DNA of 64,000 bases from a virus, in IMG/VR virus record IMGVR_UViG_3300033146_001635, positions 30,584-94,583 of that record, one strand, 5' to 3'. This document shows positions 1 to 8,376 of the stretch, in pieces. The translations under genes were made by a program, and so were the position numbers. Under the pieces are notes generated by a model, which saw nothing but the letters and a program-made list of their open reading frames with translations, ran no database searches and was not told where the DNA came from. Numbering within the stretch: the stretch's first letter is position 1; each line of letters opens with the position of its first letter.

Positions 1-2287
1 TTTGCATATCAATTGTATAATTTTCTTTCATTCTAACATCTAAATCAATTTTTAATGGTATTTCATAAATTGGTTCAATCCAATCACATGATGTATATAA
101 ATATTTTTTATTTGTATTTCTTGCATATATAAAATCATCCATTTCTGGTTTAACATATGTCCAATCAATTTCACCTGAAGTTGTATCAATACTAATACAA
201 GTAGCAATATAACCAATTTTATCTTGCCATTCAGGAAATTCTGTTCCATTTATAATATATCTTTCATTAATTTGTGGAACCCAATTAACATATTCTAAAT
301 CAATATAATCCACGGGCAACCGTGTTTCTTTATTTAATAACATATTTCTTAATTCTTTTGATGTATTTGCAAATTTTAAATTTACAAAATCTGTCATCAT
401 TCTTATATCTTCAAAATTAATATTATCAATAATTCGTTGAATGACATAATATTCAAAATCAGCTTTATTAGCAATCAAATCATAATAATCTTTTCTAATA
501 ACAGGAATATCATATATAGAAATACTACCATCTTTATTTATTACCGTATTAGATAACATTGTGTGATTTAAATTTTTTCTAAAAATAAATGATATCGAAT
601 ATTGATTTAATCTTCCTTTTGTTGGATGATAAAATGTAAAATAATATGTTTCTTTGTTTTCAGGTAATAATTCATATGGTGTAAAAGATATTTCAAAAAA
701 TCGACCAACAGTATTAATTGTCATATTCTGATGAACAAGAGTGTTTGTAACTTCTAATAAACATTCAACTTCATCAAAATCAGTTTCAGTTGTTTGAAAA
801 TATACTTTTAAATATACAGTAGTATAATCTGTTTCAACCAACAAACTTGTTGCAAAAAAATTATATTCTTCTAAACTTAATCCAACTGAAATTAAATTTA
901 AATCATATATAACTTCTTTAGAAGTATATTTGTATCTTGTTATTTCTAAATCTTTATCTATTTCAATATTAAATGGTAAAATATATATATCCCCCAAATA
1001 TGAAATTTCTTGATATTTAGGTATTTTTATAATTCCATCATTAAAATCACATTGTATATTTTCACATGCAGTTGAATCAAGTGTTATATGAACATTTTCT
1101 GTTGGAACAATTTCATTTTTATACATTAAGATAGAATAAATTTGCATTTCATTGGTACGAATATCTGATCGTTTTAATACAGGATATGTATTTTTAGCAA
1201 GTGGGGTATCTTCAGCTAATGATCCAACTACCTTATAATCATTTTCAGAAACAAGTCTGTGTAATGCGGTTAAGTTATTAATTGCGTTAGCTTTGATAAC
1301 TTCTAAACTTGGTTCATCTTCTCCACCTTGTGCGGGTGAAGGGTTAGATACAGAATAATTGATTTCAACTCTTTCACCTGTGCCAGTTACACCATAAATA
1401 TTATCTGTTATAATATTCTGACCAGATATAATATTACCTCTTTCACCTAATGTAGTAAAAGCTGTTACATATATAATACTATTAACAGGAGGTTGATAAC
1501 CTATTAATCCATTACCAAAATATATTTTTTGTCCTATATCACTTTTTCTAATTACAAAACCCCTATCATTTGGAGACATGAGATATATTGATGAAAACTG
1601 GTCATAAATATATTCTATATCATTACCAGGTTCCACAACTTTTACTTCTATAGCAGATAATTGACCATCTAATCTTATTTCATATTCTGTAAATTGATAT
1701 TCTAAATGATTTTTATTAACAGAAAATTCAAATTTTTCTACATTATATTGTTTCGCATAAATCATTATATTGAATGTTGTCATTACTTCATTATCATAAT
1801 CAATATAAACTGATAAATTTTCTGAAACATCTTTATCATATTTATAAGCCGTTACTATATTATTACGTTCAACTACAACCTTGACATTATAATCAATAAT
1901 AAAATTTATATTATCTATTTTAAAATTTGAATATTTTGGAATAACAAAAGTAACTAAACCATCTGTGAATCTAAAAGGAAATGACAATATTAAATTAATA
2001 GTTGAATGTTTAGCATTATAAGGAGTGTAGCCAATACTAGCTGCTAAATCCATTACACTATTATTTAATTGAGCTTTTGTTAAGAAAAATTCTTTATAAA
2101 CAGAAATTTGATAAAATAAAATATTAGATGTTAATGTTGATAATATATTTATAATATAAGATAAAAAAGAAGATTTGGTTAAATCAACATCAACAAGATC
2201 TAAATATTGTTTAATCTCTTCTATTAACTGTGTACGGATTGCTTCACGAGATAAAAATATTTCATTTGATAGAGGTGATATTGCCAT
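1..2287 (-). CDS. Baseplate wedge protein, T4 gp6-like (partial at window edge)
   Basis: The frame is open from an ATG at 2287 to the left edge of the window, so the C-terminus is missing (at least 762 codons present). The N-terminal 100 residues have the layout of T4-like gp6 wedge subunits: a start like MAISPLSNEIFLSREAIRTQ, an LIEEIKQYL helix, a segment reading LSYIINILSTLTSNILFYQI, and SVMDLAASIGYTPYNAKHST. In T4, gp6 forms the ring linking baseplate wedges. It is the last gene of the leftward baseplate series here, directly after a wedge-type gene and a gp25-like gene, which supports the call. The assignment rests on pattern and gene order. Confidence 0.75.
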   Translation of the reverse strand, partial: MAISPLSNEIFLSREAIRTQLIEEIKQYLDLVDVDLTKSSFLSYIINILSTLTSNILFYQISVYKEFFLTKAQLNNSVMDLAASIGYTPYNAKHSTINLILSFPFRFTDGLVTFVIPKYSNFKIDNINFIIDYNVKVVVERNNIVTAYKYDKDVSENLSVYIDYDNEVMTTFNIMIYAKQYNVEKFEFSVNKNHLEYQFTEYEIRLDGQLSAIEVKVVEPGNDIEYIYDQFSSIYLMSPNDRGFVIRKSDIGQKIYFGNGLIGYQPPVNSIIYVTAFTTLGERGNIISGQNIITDNIYGVTGTGERVEINYSVSNPSPAQGGEDEPSLEVIKANAINNLTALHRLVSENDYKVVGSLAEDTPLAKNTYPVLKRSDIRTNEMQIYSILMYKNEIVPTENVHITLDSTACENIQCDFNDGIIKIPKYQEISYLGDIYILPFNIEIDKDLEITRYKYTSKEVIYDLNLISVGLSLEEYNFFATSLLVETDYTTVYLKVYFQTTETDFDEVECLLEVTNTLVHQNMTINTVGRFFEISFTPYELLPENKETYYFTFYHPTKGRLNQYSISFIFRKNLNHTMLSNTVINKDGSISIYDIPVIRKDYYDLIANKADFEYYVIQRIIDNINFEDIRMMTDFVNLKFANTSKELRNMLLNKETRLPVDYIDLEYVNWVPQINERYIINGTEFPEWQDKIGYIATCISIDTTSGEIDWTYVKPEMDDFIYARNTNKKYLYTSCDWIEPIYEIPLKIDLDVRMKENYTIDMQ

Positions 2288-2298
2288 TTTATAAAACC

Positions 2299-2955
2299 TT
2301 ATAATAAATAAAAACCAGAATTAGAATCAAATCTGTTTTTAACACTAGCTTTTAATTTTGAATTCATATCCATTAAATTTAATAATAATGTAGCATTTTC
2401 AATGGTATGAAGTTGTTTGTCATATTCAAAAAACATATATGTGTCATTAGTTTGATTTTCAACTTCTTGTATAGTTCGTGATTGGTCAACTTCTATTTTC
2501 AGTTTCCAAAAACGTCTATCGGTATTGGGCGCAATTTCAACACCTGATACATGATATAGCGGATGTTGATTAGGCTGCATTTGTAAATAATCTTGTTCAA
2601 ATTGAATTATATCATGTGGATATGGTATAAATTTATATTCAGATGGAATAACAAAAAATGATTCAGTTAATTTATTTTGACCAATTTCACTTGCATCAAA
2701 TGAAACTATTGAAACATCTTCAATGAAAAAAATAGGAAGTAATAAAAATTTATCCCATCTAATTCCTGTTAAATCACCAATTTCTTCATATGCACCACCC
2801 ATTACATATTCATTATCCCAAATAGTTTCTTCTTTATTTAGATGATAATATGTAACAAGAAAAGCGACAGCGTCTTTAGCATAATACTCATATACCAAAT
2901 ATTGATATTCATGAATATAATGATAAAGACGCTGCCATAATTGTGGAGAACTCAT
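2299..2955 (-). CDS. Baseplate wedge-type structural protein
   Basis: 218 residues with no signal peptide or TM segment. Aromatic-rich and acidic, as is usual for baseplate proteins, with a segment around residues 45-75 (DNEYVMGGAYEEIGDL, then TGIRWDKFLLLP). It starts 4 bp inside the end of the gp25-like gene, so the two are translationally coupled, and it is followed 12 bp later by the gp6-like gene. T4 has gp53 in this part of the wedge set and that is a possible equivalent, but I cannot show homology from sequence alone. Virion baseplate location is inferred from context. Confidence 0.5.
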   Translation of the reverse strand: MSSPQLWQRLYHYIHEYQYLVYEYYAKDAVAFLVTYYHLNKEETIWDNEYVMGGAYEEIGDLTGIRWDKFLLLPIFFIEDVSIVSFDASEIGQNKLTESFFVIPSEYKFIPYPHDIIQFEQDYLQMQPNQHPLYHVSGVEIAPNTDRRFWKLKIEVDQSRTIQEVENQTNDTYMFFEYDKQLHTIENATLLLNLMDMNSKLKASVKNRFDSNSGFYLL

Positions 2956-3374
2956 TGAGCAGTATCCTTAATTTTTACCGTTAATGTAGATTTTTCACCG
3001 TGATAATTAACTATTATATCAACAATAAATCCTTTTCCCGGTGGTTTAGCAAATTTTACTTTAACATCTTCAATGGAAGCTCTATTATCATAATAATAAA
3101 TGCTATTATAAATTTCTTCCCTGATTTGTGACATTGTTTCAACATCAGCAGGTTGGTATAATAAATCATATAAACCACTTCCATAAGGAGGATCATGGTC
3201 ATATGTTCCTCTTGGAGTTAATAAAATATTATTCCAAGAATTCATAATAACATTTAAATTTTCAATTCTTTTAAAATCACCAATAGGTGATATTGCAGAA
3301 ACATAATCAATGTATTTAACTGACTCAGTTCTGGTTCGTGGAGTTAAATTAAACCGTGATAATGGATTAGCCAT
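2952..3374 (-). CDS. Baseplate wedge protein, gp25-like
   Basis: 140 residues, the usual size of the T4 gp25/GPW family. The hallmark region is present: a middle segment ILLTPRGTYDHDPPYGSGL, followed by a helix with EEIYNSIYYYDNRASIEDV and a C-terminal beta part. In contractile tails gp25 sits in the wedge and contacts the first sheath ring. An AGGAGAT-type ribosome site precedes the ATG at 3374. It overlaps the next baseplate gene by 4 bp. Confidence 0.85.
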   Translation of the reverse strand: MANPLSRFNLTPRTRTESVKYIDYVSAISPIGDFKRIENLNVIMNSWNNILLTPRGTYDHDPPYGSGLYDLLYQPADVETMSQIREEIYNSIYYYDNRASIEDVKVKFAKPPGKGFIVDIIVNYHGEKSTLTVKIKDTAQ

Positions 3375-3388
3375 TTAATATATCTCCT

Positions 3389-3598
3389 TTAAATTGTTAC
3401 CTTATCCTGAGCATCATTCATTAATTTTTCTTTTTCTTTTTCTAAATTAGACTTCCATTTTAAATATTCTGTTAATTTAGATACGGGCATTTTAACAATA
3501 CTTTCATATTGTTGATGCCCCGCTTCCATAGCGGCAAAAATCAATTCATTTTGAGCTTCTATAAACGATTGTCTATATTCACTACTGGTACATTGCAC
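3389..3598 (-). CDS. Small helical baseplate-assembly type protein
   Basis: 69 residues, predicted almost all helix with a charged C-terminal half (LEKEKEKLMNDAQDKVTI). The start is a GTG at 3598, lying 17 bp inside the 3' end of the zinc-ribbon gene, so expression probably depends on coupled translation. T4 has small hub-assembly proteins near its hub genes and this gene has a similar position, but the sequence does not allow a firm match. Confidence 0.4.
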   Translation of the reverse strand: MQCTSSEYRQSFIEAQNELIFAAMEAGHQQYESIVKMPVSKLTEYLKWKSNLEKEKEKLMNDAQDKVTI

Positions 3599-4370
3599 GA
3601 AAGAAATTATCGACTAAGTCGATATCTATCACCTCCGTATGCCCACATTTTGTACAAGTGTTTTTCATTTTAAGTGAAATTTGATATTTGCCAAAATTGT
3701 CAATATACGATTTGTTAATAATTTTTTTGTCTTTAGCAGGTAATGACAAATAAGCTCTGATAACTTCATCCCTATCTTCAATTATCATAGGTTCTTTAGC
3801 TTCTTCTGCATGATCCCATATAAATTTATCAATAATAAGTGTTTCAGCAATTAATTCATTTGAATAATTTTGAAAGGTGAATCGTTTCATAGCTTCATTT
3901 TCATCTTTCAAAGTCGGTTGTTTAATAACAACTTTAACTGTTTTAAGAATTTTTAAATCTTCTGTAACTCTTTTTTTAAGAATTTCATTTTCTTTACCAT
4001 CATATAATTCCATTGAAAAGGTATCGGAAGCATTAACAGTGACATCTTGGTTTGCACCACAATTACCACATGTAATAGTGTAATTACGGATTTCTTCATA
4101 TGTTATATGATAAAGACCATATAACAATGCTTCTCTATCTTTAAGGGTAACAGTTGATAAAAATTCATCTAAGGTATATTTTTTATTTTTTTCGGCAATA
4201 GCATCATATATACATTTATTTAAATGATTAAGAATTTTCTTTTCATTTACTAATGATGCTTTCATCTTTTCTTCATCAGCAATTGTTAAACTTTTTAAAA
4301 GAAAAGATTGTTTTGTTTGAGGTGTGATTACTTCATAAGTTGGTAATGCGACGTTAAACGATGTAAACAT
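3582..4370 (-). CDS. Zinc-ribbon baseplate hub protein (gp26-like candidate)
   Basis: 262 residues. Two CxxC pairs (C101/C104 in TCGNCGANQD and about C239/C242 in NTCTKCGHTEV) flank a central helical region and would form one zinc site. This arrangement, together with its position just upstream of the gp25-like and wedge genes, resembles the T4-like hub protein often labelled gp26. A late-promoter motif lies about 65 bp upstream (4435-4451) and an AGGAG-type ribosome site precedes the ATG. Role in hub assembly is inference. Confidence 0.5.
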   Translation of the reverse strand: MFTSFNVALPTYEVITPQTKQSFLLKSLTIADEEKMKASLVNEKKILNHLNKCIYDAIAEKNKKYTLDEFLSTVTLKDREALLYGLYHITYEEIRNYTITCGNCGANQDVTVNASDTFSMELYDGKENEILKKRVTEDLKILKTVKVVIKQPTLKDENEAMKRFTFQNYSNELIAETLIIDKFIWDHAEEAKEPMIIEDRDEVIRAYLSLPAKDKKIINKSYIDNFGKYQISLKMKNTCTKCGHTEVIDIDLVDNFFRAMYQ

Positions 4371-4434
4371 GTTTTTTCTCCTTATCTTTGAGTTTTACAC
4401 TACTATATCTTCTCGAAATATAAAGTGGTATCTA

Positions 4435-4451
4435 TATCGATATTATGTTCC
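4435..4451 (-). promoter_or_regulatory. Late-promoter motif upstream of zinc-ribbon hub gene
   Basis: Minus-strand match to the recurrent RRGAACATAWWAWTGAW motif (here GGAACATAATATCGATA). It is one of ten copies in the window, each just upstream of a minus-strand unit. Confidence 0.55.
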
Positions 4452-4475
4452 TATCTTAAAAGAAATTTTTATGAT

Positions 4476-4553
4476 TTATTTGTTACGTAATTTAGATATC
4501 TTATTTTGAATCTGTTGTCTACATTTTAATGGATCTGTAGATTTTTTACACAT
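4476..4553 (-). pseudogene. C-terminal remnant of the Cys-helix paralogue family
   Basis: A 25-codon frame beginning MCKKSTDPLKCRQQIQNK and ending KISKLRNK. It is nearly the same as the last 26 residues of the neighbouring 360-residue paralogue (MCKKSSNPIKCRHEIQQK...). It lies 7 bp after the stop of the 226-residue paralogue. The best reading is the tail of a family member whose body was replaced or deleted by recombination between paralogues. It could still be translated as a micro-peptide. Confidence 0.7.
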
Positions 4554-4560
4554 AATAAAC

Positions 4561-5241
4561 CTATTTTTTGATTTTCTTTTGAATCTTTTTTATTTCACTC
4601 TGTATTTTTTCTCTATATTTAGAAGGATTTTTTGTTTTATTAGATAAATCAAGAGATTTTTTCAAAGTTTTAATTTTCATTTGATATGCTTTATTTTGAT
4701 AATTAGTTATACAAGCCTGTTTTTCATCACCAGTTTTACCTTTACAATATTGTGCAGCTTTTGAAAAATAATTTTTATATATTTTATAAGCACCCGCGAT
4801 AGCAATAGCAGCCAAAACAGTCCAACCTATTTCAGTAGAATGATCTTTAATAACATCTAAAATAGAATGAGGATGATTTACATCGGGTACTATTGAATGT
4901 GAATTAACTGTAGGATGTGGTTTATTTTCAACATAATCTTTATGCAAGTTAGTTGGAACAATTGATTTTGTTCCAGTATCAGTTTTATGGAATTTTTTAG
5001 GAATTATACTTTCTGATAATAAAATATCAAAATCATGTTTCAAATCTTCTATTAAATACGTAACTACAGATGGACCAAAAACATCTATACATTCAAATAA
5101 ATTATTTTGTAAAAATAAAGCAGCTTGCCCTAATTCTGCAATTTCTTCATGAATATTTAACCATTCTAAATCTGGATTAGTTTCAAATATATCTTTTTCA
5201 TTTCTATGAATATAATGCACTGATTCATATAAGATGCCCAT
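4561..5241 (-). CDS. Cys-helix family virion-type membrane protein, paralogue A
   Basis: 226 residues. The N-terminal half is acidic and unlike the other paralogues. A single hydrophobic segment (about residues 140-158, WTVLAAIAIAGAYKIYKNY) is followed by the family's C-terminal module: YFSKAAQYCKGKTGDEKQAC, then basic helices with the NPSKYREKIQSEIKKIQKKI pattern. The second cysteine pair of the module is lost here (NPSKYR where relatives have NPxKCR). Function unknown. It lies between tail and baseplate genes, so a virion or ejected protein is plausible. Confidence 0.6.
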   Translation of the reverse strand: MGILYESVHYIHRNEKDIFETNPDLEWLNIHEEIAELGQAALFLQNNLFECIDVFGPSVVTYLIEDLKHDFDILLSESIIPKKFHKTDTGTKSIVPTNLHKDYVENKPHPTVNSHSIVPDVNHPHSILDVIKDHSTEIGWTVLAAIAIAGAYKIYKNYFSKAAQYCKGKTGDEKQACITNYQNKAYQMKIKTLKKSLDLSNKTKNPSKYREKIQSEIKKIQKKIKK

Positions 5242-5253
5242 CAGTAATCTCCT

Positions 5254-6336
5254 TTAAATCCTATTACGTAATTTAATAATTTTTTGTTGAATTTCATGTC
5301 TACATTTTATAGGATTGGATGATTTTTTACACATTCCTATTGATTTTTGTAATACTTTTATTCTTTCATTAATAGCTTTTCTTTTAAATTGTATTATACA
5401 ATCATTCTTTTCTGCACCACTTTTATTACTACAAGCTTGCCCAGCTTTTGAAAAATATCGTTGATATGCTTTATACGATAAATACCCGGCTACACCAACT
5501 AAAGCAGCTACCCCAATTGTTGTTCCGTGATTTTGAACAAATTGATATACTTTTGGAAAATTATCCTGTAATTTATGTGCTAAATTTGTAAAAAATCCAT
5601 CTGTTTCTTTTGGTTCAAGAACATGTGGGGAAGGTTTTGTTTCTATAATTTTAGGAGTATTTTTGATTTTTTTTGGTTCAGATGGTTTTTCTTTACTTGT
5701 ATCATTATTAGAGCCAGTAGCTAATTTATGTAAATTTTTTAAAAAAGTTTTTCTCGATTCGTCACTTGCCTTAACAGATTGTTCCATTGATGAAGATTCT
5801 TTTGGTTTAAAGCCAACTTTTTCAGGACCCTGACCTATATTAAAAGCCTTTTTAAAATTATCCACCATTTTTTTGTTAGATGGATTTTTCAAATCTTTGT
5901 TAACCAAATTTAAATTTTTTATTTTTTTAAACATTCGTTGATTTGATGGTTTTTTCAAATCAGATTTAATCATATTAGTTATATCAGTAGCTATATCTTC
6001 ATTAAGAATATTTTTACTTGTAATACTTTTTAATGATCCAATTTCATGAATAAAATTATATATAACATCATTATCAATAATTTCAGTTAAATTATAACTA
6101 TAATCAATAATATGATTTTTTAATTTGTTTAATAAAATATTCTCATATAATTCTATATTCACATTTTTAGGAGATTTTTTTCCAATTATAGCATAAGACA
6201 ATACATCTGTATCTGATAAATTATTTATAGATTCAGATATAGTAATATTATTTTTAAAATTTTCTTTTAATGCTAATCGAATAAATTCAATTAATAAAGA
6301 ACTTTCAAAAATATTTATATGTTTATTAATAAACAT
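5254..6336 (-). CDS. Cys-helix family virion-type membrane protein, paralogue B
   Basis: 360 residues. An N-terminal helical domain of about 85 residues contains the family motif LSDTDVLSYAIIGKKSPKN. Residues 128-165 hold two imperfect repeats (DLKKPSNQRMFKK and DLKNPSNKKMVDN). A Lys/Pro-rich linker follows, then a TM segment (IGVAALVGVAGYLSYKAYQR), then the four-cysteine C-terminal module (AGQACSNKSGAEKNDC ... MCKKSSNPIKCRHEIQ). Close relatives lie on both sides, so this is a tandem expansion. No known function. Confidence 0.65.
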   Translation of the reverse strand: MFINKHINIFESSLLIEFIRLALKENFKNNITISESINNLSDTDVLSYAIIGKKSPKNVNIELYENILLNKLKNHIIDYSYNLTEIIDNDVIYNFIHEIGSLKSITSKNILNEDIATDITNMIKSDLKKPSNQRMFKKIKNLNLVNKDLKNPSNKKMVDNFKKAFNIGQGPEKVGFKPKESSSMEQSVKASDESRKTFLKNLHKLATGSNNDTSKEKPSEPKKIKNTPKIIETKPSPHVLEPKETDGFFTNLAHKLQDNFPKVYQFVQNHGTTIGVAALVGVAGYLSYKAYQRYFSKAGQACSNKSGAEKNDCIIQFKRKAINERIKVLQKSIGMCKKSSNPIKCRHEIQQKIIKLRNRI

Positions 6337-6358
6337 TTTTTAACAAACTCCTAAAATA

Positions 6359-6398
6359 ATATGTGACCCCATATTAAAAATAATATGGGGCCACATAT
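6359..6398 (-). terminator. Hairpin between paralogues B and C
   Basis: Inverted repeat with 17-bp arms (one mismatch) and a 6-nt loop, GC-rich in the middle (CCCC/GGGG). It follows the stop of the 372-residue paralogue on the minus strand, with a short T-rich run after it. It acts as a terminator or as an mRNA-stabilising hairpin. Confidence 0.6.
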
Positions 6399-6420
6399 AA
6401 CCAAAATAATAAATTATAAA

Positions 6421-7539
6421 TTAAGCTAATTTAGCTTGTAATTTAGAAATTTTAGCAGTTAAATCGGTACGACATTTGGCGGGATTGGTTGCAGCTTTAC
6501 AACCAGATAATGATTTTTTCAGCATATTAATCTGTTGTTTAACAGCTTGCTTTTTAGCATTGGCAATACAAGCTGATCTTTCAGCCCCAGATTTACCTGC
6601 ACATGATTTAGCTGCCTGTGAAAAATATCGTTGATAAGCTTTATATCCAAGAAAAGCCGCCATAGCAACAAGAGCAGTAACACCAATGGCCTTAGCATGA
6701 CCACCACTATGTTGATTTACAAATTGTGTAAAACCTGACCATGCTTTGGAAATATTTTGACCCACATTACCAGCAGCAGCTCTTAAACGGTCTAACCATC
6801 CTGTTGCAGCCACTTCTTTAGGTGGATTTTTAGCAATCTCATCACCAACACCGCCCATATCTGAATGATTATTTTGTTTAGCAATATCATCACCAACACC
6901 ACCCATATCTGATTTATTTGCAGCGCCAGTTGTGCCTGCTGAATTGACCCCTTTAAATTCACCTTTATAAGAAGGGGTATAAACTTTGTGGGTTCCTGCT
7001 TGAGTTGGATTGTCAGCAGCCGCAGATGCATTAGACTGCCGCATAGCTGCATCAACTGCATTTTTTGAATATGTATGACTAGTGCCACCACTAGAATTAA
7101 CACCACTAAATTCACCAGCTCTAGAATTTGGATATCTATTACCAGAATCCGCACCAGCTAATTTACTATATTTTTCAGTTAAAATCCCTTCCTGAATTAA
7201 AGTCATGGAATCGGAATCAACCATTGATAATCCACCAATTTCATGAATAAAATTAGAAGGTGTATAGCCATCATCAAAAGGTAATTCACTAACATGCTCT
7301 AATACAAAATCTTTAAGATTTGACATTAAGTATGTTTCAGCCAGAGCAGGATTATCAGTAGGACAAGCCTTGCCATACATAGCAAGTGATAATACTTCAC
7401 AATCCTTAGCATCTTCTGTGATATACTTGATAGTTTCAGCTGGTGCATCTTTTTCCTTTAGATTTTCAACCAGAGCCTGACGCATGAAACCCATGAAAAT
7501 AGCACTATCTTTGACATTAATTGATTCATTTAAAAACAT
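6421..7539 (-). CDS. Cys-helix family virion-type membrane protein, paralogue C
   Basis: 372 residues. The N-terminal domain carries the family motif (AKDCEVLSLAMYGKACPTDN). The middle is low-complexity with two kinds of internal repeat: GEFSGVNSSGGT / GEFKGVNSAGTTG, and SDMGGVGDDIAK twice. A TM segment (IGVTALVAMAAFLGYKAY) is followed by the complete four-cysteine module (AKSCAGKSGAERSAC ... GCKAATNPAKCRTDL). Base composition is clearly higher in GC than its paralogues, which suggests high expression. It lies next to the tail tube gene, so an abundant virion component is likely. Confidence 0.65.
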   Translation of the reverse strand: MFLNESINVKDSAIFMGFMRQALVENLKEKDAPAETIKYITEDAKDCEVLSLAMYGKACPTDNPALAETYLMSNLKDFVLEHVSELPFDDGYTPSNFIHEIGGLSMVDSDSMTLIQEGILTEKYSKLAGADSGNRYPNSRAGEFSGVNSSGGTSHTYSKNAVDAAMRQSNASAAADNPTQAGTHKVYTPSYKGEFKGVNSAGTTGAANKSDMGGVGDDIAKQNNHSDMGGVGDEIAKNPPKEVAATGWLDRLRAAAGNVGQNISKAWSGFTQFVNQHSGGHAKAIGVTALVAMAAFLGYKAYQRYFSQAAKSCAGKSGAERSACIANAKKQAVKQQINMLKKSLSGCKAATNPAKCRTDLTAKISKLQAKLA

Positions 7540-7593
7540 TTTAATTTCTCCTTAATATTAATATTAAATAATATTACTTTTTTTTGTTAAAAG

Positions 7594-8313
7594 TTACTTA
7601 TTTATTTTTTTTTTCAAAGCTTTTTCAAGTTCATTTTTAATTCTATCACCACTATAACTACGGCATTTTTCTAAAACCCAATCTTCATGCCAAACATAAT
7701 CAACATTGAACTCAATTTCTGGTTCAATTTTACCAACATTTTCAACATCTGAAGATAATAAATCTTGTGGATCTTTAGTTGGAAAAACACCGGTATAACA
7801 AGCATAATATTCAACAGTTACTCCATCAGGCGCAGTAGTCCAATAATATAATCTAGCAGCATACTGTTTTTTAGAATAACCAGTTCTATCATTACCAGCA
7901 ATTAATTTAGATGATACACCAGTTCTATAATCACGAATACCTTTAACCCATTCATGAAAAATCTGACAAATAGGAAGACCTGAATATTCAACAAATTTTA
8001 TGGAAATAGAATCTCCATAATCAATGCTACCCGGCACTGCCCATTTTGTACCACCCAAACCTGTAAATGAAATTTTATTTAAAGTTCCACCGGGTGGTGT
8101 AACAGATAAACAACTACCAGCTAATAAAGCTTGAACTTCCTTATCTGTTAAATTACCTGGCACTGTATTGGCATCTACCTTAACAATTTCTGGAAGATAA
8201 TCAAACCATATATGATGATATCCTGTTACATATGGCTCTGCAATGCCAACTAACGTACCACCCATATTTCTGGTAGCAACTTGTTTTGTAACATTAGTAA
8301 ATGAATTTAACAT
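7594..8313 (-). CDS. Tail tube protein (gp19-like)
   Basis: 239 residues, placed directly after the sheath gene in transcription order as in T4-like phages. The N-terminus (MLNSFTNVTKQVATRNMGGT) and the internal SIKFVEYSGLPICQIFHEWV / GIRDYRTGV segments fit the tube family. A KCRSYSGDRIKNELEKALKK tail ends the protein. The tube forms the inner channel of the contractile tail. It is separated from the sheath gene by a strong hairpin, as expected if tube and sheath need different mRNA levels. Confidence 0.8.
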   Translation of the reverse strand: MLNSFTNVTKQVATRNMGGTLVGIAEPYVTGYHHIWFDYLPEIVKVDANTVPGNLTDKEVQALLAGSCLSVTPPGGTLNKISFTGLGGTKWAVPGSIDYGDSISIKFVEYSGLPICQIFHEWVKGIRDYRTGVSSKLIAGNDRTGYSKKQYAARLYYWTTAPDGVTVEYYACYTGVFPTKDPQDLLSSDVENVGKIEPEIEFNVDYVWHEDWVLEKCRSYSGDRIKNELEKALKKKINK

Positions 8314-8335
8314 AATTTAAATCTCCTCTATATAG

Positions 8336-8365
8336 GAGTGGGTAGGGAATTACCCCTACCCACTC
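8336..8365 (-). terminator. Hairpin between sheath and tube genes
   Basis: Perfect 12-bp GC-rich stem (GAGTGGGTAGGG / CCCTACCCACTC) with a 6-nt loop, just after the sheath stop. Terminator or mRNA stabiliser. Confidence 0.7.
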
Positions 8366-8376
8366 TTATTTATAAT

